From contig JAKSBM010000572.1 of assembly GCA_022361135.1 (NCBI GenBank), forward strand, positions 1 through 7,866: 7,866 nucleotides of DNA, given 5' to 3'. The notes under the pieces are model-generated. The model searched no databases. It had not been told where the DNA came from and worked only from the letters and a program-made list of their open reading frames with translations. This DNA comes from Desulfobacterales bacterium (GTDB lineage Bacteria > Desulfobacterota > Desulfobacteria > Desulfobacterales > Desulfobacteraceae). Every line of letters begins with the position of its first letter. Positions within the stretch are counted from its first letter, which is position 1. Made by a program: the position numbers and the translations under genes. This document shows positions 1 through 7,866 of this stretch, piece by piece.

Positions 1-1
1 A

Positions 2-832
2 GACCTCAAGACCCAGGTCCTCAAGATGCGCATTAAGGGGGATACGACCCAGCGAACGGCATTGGATCCCTTTTTGGGCCAAATGACCGACCTGAAATTG
101 CCCCGGGCCCATTGGGAAATTCAAAATACGGTGCTTTCAAGGATTGCGGCCATGGCCGAGTCCGTGGACATCACCCTTCCCCAGGGAATGAATCTGGGTG
201 CTGCCCTGGATTACATCGCCGACATGCCTTCCCAGGATCGGGGCCCCGTGGTTACTGAGATTCGCAATGGATTGGAAAGCGGCTACCTGGATCAGGAGAT
301 TGTCCTGGCTGCCTTGGTGGGTTTAATCCCCACCCAGGGCGGGGATACCACCCGTATCATTCTGGGGGAGGGGGAGAGCAACCCCCTGGTGGCCAACATG
401 GCCGCACTGCTGTCCGGCACCGGTCGGGACCAGGCCCTGGCTTACCTGAACCAACTCATGCCTGAACTGGTTTTTGTGGCTTTGGAAAATGTCGCCGGAG
501 ACGGGACCATCCATTTCGGTTTTGACCAGGTGGGCCCGGAGTGGTTGCCCGGGGATGCCATTCCCGGTTTTGCCCACTCCATGGATCCCAATGGTCAGTA
601 TGCCGTTTATACCCAGGTGGACAGCCATGATTCCCCCACGGGACTGCCCGAACAATTTGCCATGGCCCTGACCCGGGATCTCACCCTGGAGCCCTCCATC
701 CACGCCATTCCTGTGGTGGGCTACCAGATCAACCGCAATGGCAACCTGGGCAGCGATGAGTTTACACAGTCCTCGGCCTGGGTCGCTGAAGTCTTTCCCC
801 GGCCGTGGATGCGGATATGTTTGGCCGCCTGA
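2..832 (+). CDS. Giant TcdB/MARTX-like toxin, upstream part (5' partial, frameshifted)
   Basis: This is the upstream reading-frame part of a giant toxin-like protein that continues in another frame downstream. The frame is open from position 2 with no stop on its left, so the gene begins outside the window; the ATG at 26 is internal, has no convincing ribosome binding site, and the preceding codons (DLKTQVLK) already look like protein. The sequence is mostly predicted helix (for example LPRAHWEIQNTVLSRIAAMA) with no signal peptide, no long membrane segment and no motif I recognise. True coding probably ends near 800: the last codons to the TGA at 830-832 include rare ATA and TGT and encode an unlike tail (RPWMRICLAA). 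Inserting one base in the C run at 797-800 joins it smoothly to the downstream frame as EVFPPAVDADMF. Function of this segment alone is unknown; coding status is very likely. Confidence 0.85.
   Translation, partial: DLKTQVLKMRIKGDTTQRTALDPFLGQMTDLKLPRAHWEIQNTVLSRIAAMAESVDITLPQGMNLGAALDYIADMPSQDRGPVVTEIRNGLESGYLDQEIVLAALVGLIPTQGGDTTRIILGEGESNPLVANMAALLSGTGRDQALAYLNQLMPELVFVALENVAGDGTIHFGFDQVGPEWLPGDAIPGFAHSMDPNGQYAVYTQVDSHDSPTGLPEQFAMALTRDLTLEPSIHAIPVVGYQINRNGNLGSDEFTQSSAWVAEVFPRPWMRICLAA
797..800 (+). other. Frameshift site (one base missing, C run)
   Basis: The upstream frame (codons starting at 2, 5, 8...) is protein-like through GTC TTT CCC (to 799), and the downstream frame (codons starting at 1, 4, 7...) is protein-like from CCG GCC GTG GAT. 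The downstream frame has a TGA at 787-789 and the upstream frame a TGA at 830-832, so the shift must fall between 790 and 832. Adding one C to the four-C run gives V-F-P-P-A-V-D without a break. No classic X-XXY-YYZ slippery heptamer is in phase here, so a sequencing or assembly deletion, or a real inactivating mutation, is more likely than programmed frameshifting. Confidence 0.8.
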
Positions 833-3800
833 CCCATGGGCGGGATGCCCTCCAGGGACTCAATGGAAATATCCTCAACATTGCCCGGGCCATGGCTTTG
901 GATCTCCAGGATCCGGATAACCCCGGTGCCCGTCTCATGGTGGAGATGGGCGAAGCGGTTTCTGATTTTAAGGATGACGAACCCGCTGCCTATGCCCGGT
1001 TCTTTGATGCCCTGAAACGGTTGAAAACGGAAGAGCCTGCCCTCTACGAAGCCCAGCTGGGTGCCGAGGCCGCCACCCCGGCCAGGGCAGCCCTGAACGA
1101 TCTTTACACCACCTTCCGCCAATTGGATGAAAACGGTTTTGAGTTGGGAATTGCCCAATGGGAACTTTTTGATGAATTGGTTGGATTCCAGGATATTTCT
1201 TCGGAAACCGGGATGCGGCCCAGTAAGGATATTGTCAATCGTTGGATCACCGGGGACACCTTCGGCGCATTGAAAACCTTTGATGCCCTGGAAAAGGCCA
1301 CGGATCTACCGGCCTCCACCCTCCAGCCGGTGAAGGATTTGTTTACTTCCTTTGGGGCCGCCGTTGGTGATACACCGGGGCAGCGCCTTTCCAGCCTGGT
1401 CCAGGCCGAACTCAAGCTCATGGAACGGGTGAGCACCATTAAGACCGATTGGACCGAGGTACCGTCCGGGTTGAGGGATTTCCACGATGCCGTTGCCCAA
1501 CGCGTGGTACCCGCCCTGGAAGCCGCCGCAAGCGGAGATTTGGGAACACCGGCCCAACAGCAAAATCTTTTGGATATGGCCCGGTTGGCCAGCCGTTCCA
1601 CCGACCCTGGGGTCCAGGTCGTGGCGGTCTCCGCCATCGACGACCTGGTGGCCGACTATGGGACGGCCCTGGACAACGGCCATCTCCTCTTTGACCTGGG
1701 CCGGAATCCGGATACGGTGCCCGGCGGACTGGGCCAGACCCATCCCGAAGTGGCCCAGAACCTTTATGGACTGGGCCTAATCTCCCAGGCCGACTTCCAG
1801 AACTATATGCGTTATCTGCTGGCCCAGACCAATGATGTTTTTGACCTGGTGGACCGGCTTCAGTTCGGGAAGATTTCCCAGGGGGATTTTCTGGAAATCG
1901 TCTCACGCTTGGAATTCAATACCCCCGGGGGGGCCGATACCCTCTATGGTGAGCTGCTTTCCGAACTTGCCAAGCGTCTGGATGCCAATCACCAGAATGA
2001 ACCGGTAAAATCCGTATTGGAAAACCTGGGATATGAACTCCAGGATGCCATTTCACGCAGTCTGCTCACCGATGAAGGCCGGGACGCCTTGACCGGGCTT
2101 TGGACCGACCATGTCCTGCCCCTCCAGGTTACGGATCTGAACGGCACGCCCTTGATTTCCAGTGCAGACGGTTTCAAAGCCATTTCCCACACCGATCGCA
2201 TTGGGTTTGAAGAGGAATTCACCACCAAGCCATTGGCCGAAGTGGGGGCGGCACAGGGGGAGAGGAAGGCCATCCTCGGTGCCACGGCCGATCGAGAACT
2301 CAATATTCCGGTGATGCGGCTGGAGGTGGACAGTGTACAGGCCGGTTACATCTACCTGGAACTGGTCACCGGCCCCCTGCGTTCCGCCGAATACCAGGAT
2401 CCGGCCTATCTCATTGCCAAATCCACCCTTTACGATGCCATTTCCGAGGCCGGCAAGGGCACCACGGTTAAGGCGATTATTGATACCTATAATGCCAATC
2501 TGAGCGAAAAAATGGGAGCCAAGGCGTCCCGGTATTTGCTGGAAATTCCCGAAGACAGTGCCGCATCTGGATTGGCCATGGGATATAATTCCAAACTCAC
2601 CCCCGGATATATGACCGATAATCGGAACATCCAGGCCACGGTGAACATGGCCATCGGAGACATCGGTTCCCAGGGCTTTATCCAGGGTGCCGCCTCCGTG
2701 GGATATGAAACCCAGGCCACCCAGGCCGCCGAGGTCACCGATCGCATCATGGCGGAGATGGATCCCCAGGGCACCATGGCCACCGAAGTCAGAGCCCTGG
2801 TTTACACCTATGTCTTTAACGAATATCTGGGGGCCGGCCTTAAGGAAGGGTTCTATTCCCTGAAGACCGATTTTAATATGCTCTTCCGTTTCAGCCCCGA
2901 GGACATCATCTTTGGCGTGCTTTCCGACACGGATCTCACCGCTGTGAAATCCTGGTACGACAACGGCGGCAAGGATTTCATGGCCGGTGAAATTTCCCAT
3001 GGGTTGGGGGAAAAGGCAGCGGCCAAACTGGGGACCTATTTCACCCGGCGCATGGATGATGTTTTTTCCACCAATGTGGGGTACCGTCTGGACAACGACC
3101 GTGTTCAGCTCCTGGTTCATTTGGACGGCAGCTCGGATTTCTCCCCCATCGATGGAAATCTTGCCGTACATCACACCCACCCCAATCCGGAATCCCGGGC
3201 TTCCCTTGGATTTGACGGGGAACATTATTACGGGGCCGTGGAATTTCGTTCCACCCAATCCGCCCTGGTGAATCTGGTTAAACATCCGGAAGCCTGGATG
3301 GAGGGCCCGTCCAGGGATCTGGTTACCCAGCTCATGGCTGGAGAGGTGTCCTCGGCCCCGGACGATTACACCCGTACCGTGGCCGGATTTCTGGATGAAG
3401 CGGTCCAGGCCGTCAGCATCTGGAGTCGCAAGGGCGGCCTGGCCCCGGGTTCCATAGAAACCGGGTTAAACCAATTGGAACAGGCCCTTCCCCCGGAAAG
3501 GCAAAGACCGGAAGGGGAATCCAGGTCCACCCTATGGAATATCCTTCTGGACGAGGCCTGGCAACGGATCCTCAACACCCTGGGGGACAATGCCGAAGCC
3601 CATTTGCCCGCATTGACGACCCTGTCCCAGAAGTTGGACCAGAGCCTAGGCTTTGCCGGCAGCCTGCCCCCGGTGGAAGACCCCAGCCAGGAACAGGAAT
3701 CTGAAATCTATGCAGTGGAAGCCTTTCTGGATGGAGAATATTCACCCCAGGAGTTTGCCGATGAGGTGAAATCCCTCTCACGCAGCCTGAGACTTGAGGC

Positions 3801-6800
3801 GGTGAATGCCGTATTGACAGCCAATGCCGACGAACATCCCTATGCGGATTTTGCCGCCGCCCAGAATCTTTTAATCTCAGATATCACCGAATTTTACCTG
3901 GAAGATGCCCTTTCTTCCCAGGCTCGACTCACCGTGGAAACGGCCGCCGCAAGGGTGCGTGGAGATGAGTCCCTGGGCTTTAACCTGGATGAGGAATCCT
4001 CGGTTCGTCTTACCCTGGACGCCATCCAGGCCAGGCTCCTCCAGGAAACCCAGGCCAGGAGTCAGGGCAGTCGTACGGATTACGACGGGGATGGTGTGGC
4101 CCAGGAAGCCGATGTGAACGGTTTCTATTTTTCAGAAGTGTTTAGCCTGGACAAACCCCAGTGGCTGGAAGACCGGGGCGGGGCGAATCCCCCGGATTGG
4201 GACGGGATTGAAAATGCCCATGTCACGGAATTGGCCCACCAATGGGAGAGCAGTGCCGGCAGTATCCTTACCTCTGACCAGGCCACCGCTTACAGCCAGT
4301 TGGCACAGGCCCTTACCGAGGGAGAATTGACCTTGGCCAATGGGGAGCCTGCCGCTGCATTTGTGGCCCTGGTCATGGCCCCGGACCAGGAAACCCTGGT
4401 GGCCATGGCCCTCTATTCCGTGGATGAAACCACGGGCAAAGGAGAGCTCCATGCCCTGGTCACCGATCCGGCAGCCCTGGACGACTCTCCCGTATCCACC
4501 ACCCTTTGGGAAGGGGCGGCCCGCCAGGCTCTGCTCACCTCGGTACAGGATCTGCTCACCCGGTTTGATATTTCAGGCATTGGTTTTGAAACCGCCCTCA
4601 TGGAACATGAAACCCTGGCAAGGGAGCTTTTTTTCCGGCCCCAGGGCGCCGAAGCCCTGTTTGAGGCGGCCGCCTCCACCGGTACCAGCCATGGAGAAGC
4701 CCTTTCCTTTATCCTGGCCGGACAATTGGAGGTTTTGGGGGCAGTGCAGGAAAATCTCTACGATATCCAGGCCCTGGTCATGGGGCTGGATGGGGTCACC
4801 CGTCAAGCCATTGTGGGGCTGAAAAATCAGATTGACCAGATTTCCGCAGACATGGTGGGGGCCGACGCCCATGCAATGGAAAGCCTGGGGAACCAGGTTA
4901 ACTCACTCCAATTGGATGCCGCAGATCTGGCCCTGAAGACCTGGGCACAGGTTCCCCAAACCTTTGAAGGTGCCGCAAAAATGGAATTGGTAAACATCCG
5001 GAATATGAGTCGGATTTCCCCGGACGCGGCACAGGCGTTTTACGGTATTAAGGGGGCCCTTCCCCAGGTTATGGAAGGATACCTGGTCGGTCTCAACGAT
5101 ACTCCGCCCTCCAGGGAGGGACTGGTTTGGCTGTTGGATTCCATGTCCGAGTACATGGCGCCCGAGGATTTTGCCCAAACCGTGGGCAGCGTGTTGGAAT
5201 CCACGGCGGTGGATTCCGCAGCCAGCCGGATGGATAACCTCATCGTGGATGTGCTCCAGGGACTCCAGGATTCCTCTCCGGAACATGTGGCCGCCGTGGT
5301 GTCGGACCAGCCCTGGCTTAAGGATCGGTTGACCACGGGCCAGGATCTGTTTGTCACCGATACCCGGTACGATACCCAATGGGTGGTGGCATTGGCCACG
5401 GACACAACAGTGATGGATGCCGCCCGGGCCCTTTATGACAAACACCCCGATTCCAGTCGTCTTTTGACCTGGGACGGGGAAACCCTCACCAGCCTGGAGG
5501 GCCATGGGATTCTTCTGGGCAGTAATAGCCGCCTCTCCCTGGTGGGCCACGGAACACCGTCGGAGATTGAAAACCTATCCCCGGAGAAACTGGTTCAGAT
5601 GCTGGTGGATCAAAAGGTCCTGGCTTCCGGGGACCGTTTGGGACGCATCAGTTTTGTGGGATGTGACCTGGGTAACATGGCCGATCCCGACGGTAGCTAT
5701 CTTTCTTCGGGATTTGCCATTGCCGCATTGCGGGAATTGGATGGAAACGGGGTGACCGTTTCCGAGGCCTCGGTGCGTACCGGCTTGGTTAAGGTGGATG
5801 AATTCGGACAAAAATGGACCGGCACCTTCAACAGCGAGGGACAGGTGATCTGGAGCCGTAAGGATCACCAGGCCAAATTGGTGGTCACCCGGGACCCGGA
5901 CGGCGGCTTTGGTATCCAAGAGGTGGCGGGCAGCCATGGGGATCTCATCCAGGTCACCGGGGATACGGAAAATGCCCTCAAGGCAGCAGGCCAAGGACAA
6001 CGGGTTCGATTCCAGGATGGAATTCAGGTGGATGAAAATGGGGCCCCCCTCTCTCCCTTTGAGTCGGGCTTTCTCACCAATGACCAGGTGGAGACCATCC
6101 ATACCCGCCTGGGCGATGGATTTTCCGGCGACCTCTGGATCGACGGCAACAGCTTTGCCGAAACCGTGGAAACCCACACCGATCCCCAGAGCTGGCTTGC
6201 GGTTTCACTGGATCCGGCTGCTGTGGATCCCGGCACCGGCACCAATGAATCGGAAGGCGGGGAGGAAGACCTTCTCCATGCAGAGAAGGAGATCCTTGAC
6301 CTCACCGAGCAGACATTGGAATGGAGTCGGTTGGCCGACCAGGCCGAGGCCAGTGTTGTCAAATTGTTGGCCGAGAACGATTTGTCCGATGCCTGGATGC
6401 CCGACTTTGACAGTTTGGAAGAAAATGGCGACGGCAGCTATTCCATCCGGTTCATTAACACCGAAGACCCCGACGAATTGCGAATCCTGGTCACCGAAGA
6501 TGCCACCCTCATGGAATTCAAGGAGTTCCTGGATACCCATTTGGAGAAAGTGGGCTCGGCCTATGACATGGATACCAGCGGCGATCTCCATAAAAATAAC
6601 GATGCCACGGATGCGGAAAGCGTGGACGGACTCAATGCCGCCTTCACCATTCAATACATCCTCAACTATGTCCAGCAGAAACAAAAGGGGAATGTGGCCG
6701 GGGATGACGTTCCCCAGAATCTGGCCATTGCCCTGGAGGTTCACAACTATTCCATGATGGCCCAGCTGGCCCATGGGGTGGCCATGGATGCCGTCCACGT

Positions 6801-7866
6801 GGTCAAGCTGGTGAAAACCCTGGTCTCCGGGGAAACCGAGGCCGCAGAAACCGCGGTCTCCACCTTTGGAAAGGCCCTGGGCCATGTGGCCGGCGAAGGA
6901 CTGGGCCTTCTCTTTGGGGTGGCCAATGTGGTCCTGGATTCCTATGAGCTCTCCCAGGCCAATACCGAGGCGGAAAAGGCTGTATTCGGCACCCAGTTGG
7001 CCTTTGATTCCGCCGGCCTGGCACTGACCACCACGGCGGTCATTGCCGGTTTGGCCGGAGCCGCCACGGTTTCCGCCGTGGTGGGTGGCGTGGGCGCCAT
7101 TGTGGCGGGCATCGGCATCGGGGCGGCCGCCCTGGCCGAGAACTATGTGGCCATTGCCAATTCCGCCGAAGCCATCGGCGATGTTTTTCACCAGATTGAT
7201 GAAGGATACGCCAACGGCGGATTTTCCTATGATTCCGACAATGACCTCCTTTCCCCGGAACCCGGGGCCATTGTGGACACCATTGATTTCAGGACCAACA
7301 CCGTGACCTTTGGCTCCCAAAAGATATACGGCTCCAGCCATGGCAGCACGGGCTCCGGTGCGGAAGACTATTTTTTCTGGGCAGGAGATTTCCCCGTGGT
7401 GGATGAGGATTCCACCCTCTATGTCCGGGATCAGATCGGCTATGCCCAGACCACTGCACTCAACCACCACGATGCCGCCATCCTGGTGCTGCCGGGCACG
7501 CCCAACACCTTTTTCAACGATTATGAATGGAATACCCTTCCCGGTTCCACCACCAAGAATCACGATGGATTTGATGCCCTGCGCCGCATGGAAGAGGGGG
7601 GGGATTTTGATTTTGATTTTTACATCTTCCCTTCGGAATACATCATTGATGACATGGATGTTTCCTATTCCAACCACACCGTCACCGTGAAACTGGACCA
7701 CCGGGACCGGACCCTGGCCGTGCCCGATTTCCCTGACGATTACCAGGGGAAAACCTCCTATAACATCCACGGCCAGGGCGGTTCCTATGTGATTGCCCCC
7801 AATGAACACACCCACGGCATGACCCTGGTCACCGACGGGGACAATGCCTCAACTTGGCTCATCAAT
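799..7866 (+). CDS. Giant TcdB/MARTX-like toxin with C80 self-cleaving protease and TcdA/TcdB-type pore domain (3' partial)
   Basis: One uninterrupted frame of about 2,356 codons runs to the last base with no stop, so the C-terminus is outside the window. The in-frame TGA at 787-789 shows that this frame cannot extend further left; it is the continuation of the segment at 2-800 after a one-base shift. Regions in order: helical region of unknown role (to about 2190), candidate amidoligase-like domain (2194-3290), EF-hand-like loop (4078-4113), weak GNAT-like segment (4345-4655), coiled coil (4735-4920), C80 cysteine protease (5365-5866), linker, and TcdA/TcdB-type pore-forming region (6640 onward). 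Known from the family: such toxins enter host cells by endocytosis, insert the pore domain on acidification, and cut off their N-terminal cargo when inositol hexakisphosphate activates the protease. That this protein does the same is inference. No RTX repeats or glucosyltransferase are seen. If a gene caller splits the gene, GTG 805 or ATG 817 would be the nearest artificial starts. Confidence 0.93.
2194..3290 (+). other. Candidate amidoligase-like (glutamine-synthetase-fold) domain
   Basis: Several short motifs in order resemble the glutamine synthetase/glutamate-cysteine ligase fold used by amidoligases, which join a carboxylate to an amine using ATP. They are RIGFEEEF (2197-2220; acidic strand), YLELVTGPL (2353-2379; a second strand with a conserved-looking Glu), NIQATVNM (about 2626-2649), a segment LKTDFNMLFRF (about 2863-2895), and a closing AVEFRS (about 3235-3252) with Glu and Arg as in the last catalytic strand of that fold. 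In the toxin family, effector domains sit upstream of the C80 protease, as this one does. The HTHP sequence at 3172-3183 lies between the last two motifs. The call rests on remembered motif patterns only, so treat it as a hypothesis; the domain could be an unrelated alpha/beta enzyme. Confidence 0.4.
4078..4113 (+). other. EF-hand/dockerin-like calcium-binding loop
   Basis: The twelve residues DYDGDGVAQEAD match the calcium-binding loop pattern D-x-D-x-D-G...D/E, with Asp at positions 1, 3, 5 and 12 and Gly at 6. Asp rather than Glu at position 12 is the dockerin-type variant. Only one good loop is present, so it may be a structural calcium site within the toxin rather than a true paired EF-hand. 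Confidence 0.6.
4345..4655 (+). other. Weak GNAT-like acyltransferase candidate
   Basis: The order of predicted elements resembles the core of GNAT N-acyltransferases: two hydrophobic strands (AAFVALVMA, then TLVAMALYSV), a strand ending in LHALVTDP, a helix (EGAARQALLTSVQDLL), a strand (ISGIGFETAL) and a helix (HETLARELFF) in the place where GNATs have A-x-x-L-Y/F. The glycine-rich Q/R-x-x-G-x-G/A acetyl-CoA loop is not convincing: TTLWEGAA sits there instead. It is listed because the pattern is suggestive and the location upstream of the protease is where effector cargo is expected; the segment may be a non-enzymatic alpha/beta region. Confidence 0.22.
4735..4920 (+). other. Coiled-coil-like helical segment
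   Basis: The segment from LGAVQENLYDIQALVMGL through LKNQIDQISADMVG to LGNQVNSLQLDA has hydrophobic residues spaced three and four apart, with polar residues between and no proline. This is typical of a long amphipathic or coiled-coil helix. It lies in the helical stretch before the protease and may act as a spacer or stalk; function is unknown. Confidence 0.45.
5365..5866 (+). other. Peptidase C80 self-cleaving cysteine protease domain (CPD)
   Basis: This domain matches the MARTX and TcdA/TcdB autoprocessing protease closely. RYDTQWVVALATD (from 5365) corresponds to the first strand; Asp at 5401-5403 aligns with the active-site Asp region of TcdB (D587). KHPDSSRL matches the MARTX KHPxSS segment. 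LSLVGHG holds the catalytic His (5548-5550), and ISFVGCDLG holds the catalytic Cys (5662-5664). GVTVSEASVRTGLVKVDE with a following QKW corresponds to the strand pair and flap whose basic residues contribute to binding inositol hexakisphosphate. All three catalytic residues are present, so the enzyme looks intact. His and Cys are 38 residues apart, shorter than in TcdB (about 45) or Vibrio MARTX (about 49), pointing to a trimmed loop. Known family behaviour is cleavage after Leu at the N-terminal side of the domain on activation by host inositol phosphate. Confidence 0.92.
7009..7137 (+). other. Hydrophobic pore-forming hairpin segment, 43 uncharged residues
   Basis: Between the Asp at 7006-7008 and the Glu at 7138-7140 there are 43 residues with no charge, rich in Ala, Gly, Val and Ile (for example TTTAVIAGLAGAA and AIVAGIGIGAAALA). 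A preceding hydrophobic helix lies at about 6895-6945. In TcdB the equivalent stretch forms the membrane-inserting part of the pore. The acidic AEN after it is the counterpart of NNEL in TcdB. Confidence 0.8.
7596..7603 (+). repeat. Eight-G homopolymer followed by three GATTTT copies
   Basis: A run of eight G (coding E-G-G-D in frame) is directly followed by GATTTT three times in tandem (7603-7620, coding DFDFDF). The run is the longest single-base run I noticed in the window. It is currently in frame, but such a tract is prone to slippage and could cause a frameshift in the pore domain by mutation or sequencing error. Confidence 0.7.

Larger units (their letters stand above)
6640..7866 (+). 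other. TcdA/TcdB-type translocation and pore-forming domain (C-terminal end cut by window)
   Basis: The region follows the C. difficile TcdB delivery domain in order. The helix with AVHVVKLVKTLV matches TcdB's DAAKVVELVSTAL; VANVVLDSYELSQ matches ATIIDGVSLGAAI; then comes the hydrophobic stretch. After it, AIVDTIDFRTNTVTFG matches VISEIDFNNNSITLG, ILVLPGTPNTFF matches LMVLPNAPNRVF, NHDGFDALRRM matches NDGTKLLDRI, YNIHGQGGSYVIAP matches YSFYGSGGSYSLS, and STWLIN matches DTWVID. These TcdB motifs are recalled, not searched. The match reaches the last base of the window, so the domain and any receptor-binding region continue beyond it. In the family this part inserts into the acidified endosome membrane and passes the N-terminal cargo to the cytosol. 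Confidence 0.9.

Noticed and set aside
26..28. ATG as the true gene start
   Set aside because: The frame is open and protein-like to the left edge of the window, there is no good ribosome binding site, and toxins of this type have longer N-termini.
791..805. Programmed -1 ribosomal frameshift
   Set aside because: No in-phase slippery heptamer of the usual type is present and I see no clear downstream stem-loop; a missing base in the C run is simpler.
2053..3285. 410-codon open frame on the minus strand
   Set aside because: Same codon register and same Gly/His/Ile-rich shadow composition as the other antisense frames, opposite a well-supported coding region.
4903..5550. 215-codon open frame on the minus strand
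   Set aside because: Antisense shadow in codon register with the toxin frame; it ends over the protease His motif, which is clearly encoded on the plus strand.
6565..6600. Second EF-hand loop (DMDTSGDLHKNN)
   Set aside because: Asp at 1 and 3 and Gly at 6 fit, but position 12 is Asn and position 5 is Ser, so the calcium site is not convincing.
5909..6757. 282-codon open frame on the plus strand in another frame
   Set aside because: Its translation is rich in Trp, Pro, Arg and Met with no fold-like pattern, as expected for an out-of-frame reading of GC-rich codons.
6205..7815. 536-codon open frame on the minus strand
   Set aside because: It is in exact codon register with the plus-strand toxin frame. 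Minus-strand stops correspond to TTA, CTA and TCA codons, which are rare in this gene, so long open stretches are expected. The translation is Gly/His/Ile-rich with no domain, a typical antisense shadow.
1..7866. RTX nonapeptide repeats or a glucosyltransferase domain
   Set aside because: No GGxGxDxxx repeats and no convincing glucosyltransferase DxD region were found in the visible part; either could still lie outside the window.

Overview
The whole window appears to lie inside one giant protein-coding gene on the + strand. Both of its ends are outside the window. From position 2 the reading frame is open to about 800. It then moves by one base (-1) near a run of four C at 797-800 and stays open to the last base at 7866 with no stop codon. 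The window therefore shows about 2,620 residues of one polypeptide. I see no start codon context, promoter, terminator, RNA gene, CRISPR array, insertion sequence or second gene.

The product is a very large toxin-like protein. Two consecutive regions identify it. At about 5365-5866 there is a self-cleaving cysteine protease of the MARTX/large clostridial toxin type (peptidase family C80), with the LVGHG histidine motif, the SFVGCDL cysteine motif and the basic SVRT...VDE segment. From about 6640 to the window end there is a region that reads, motif by motif, like the translocation and pore-forming (delivery) domain of Clostridioides difficile TcdA/TcdB, including a 43-residue stretch with no charged residue. 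In that toxin family the order is N-terminal cargo, protease, pore domain, C-terminal receptor-binding part. Here the same order holds, but at least about 1,790 residues precede the protease, against about 540 in TcdA/TcdB. The glucosyltransferase is not seen. The end of the pore region and any receptor-binding part lie beyond the right edge.

Layout: 2-800, mostly helical N-terminal segment of unknown function; about 797-800, frameshift; 800-2190, helical region of unknown function; about 2194-3290, candidate amidoligase-like (glutamine-synthetase-fold) domain carrying an HTHP motif; 3300-4070, helical; 4078-4113, one calcium-binding EF-hand/dockerin-like loop; about 4345-4655, weak GNAT-like acyltransferase candidate; about 4735-4920, coiled coil; 4920-5365, helical linker to the protease; 5365-5866, protease; 5870-6640, linker; 6640-7866, pore domain. 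By analogy with the family (inference), the pore domain would carry the N-terminal part across a host membrane and the protease would release it by cutting itself off.

Organism: codons end mostly in C or G (GCC, ACC, CTG, CAG; TTA, CTA and TCA are rare). This is unlike low-GC clostridia. The style would fit a Gram-negative bacterium such as a member of the Desulfobacterota, but this is only a weak guess.
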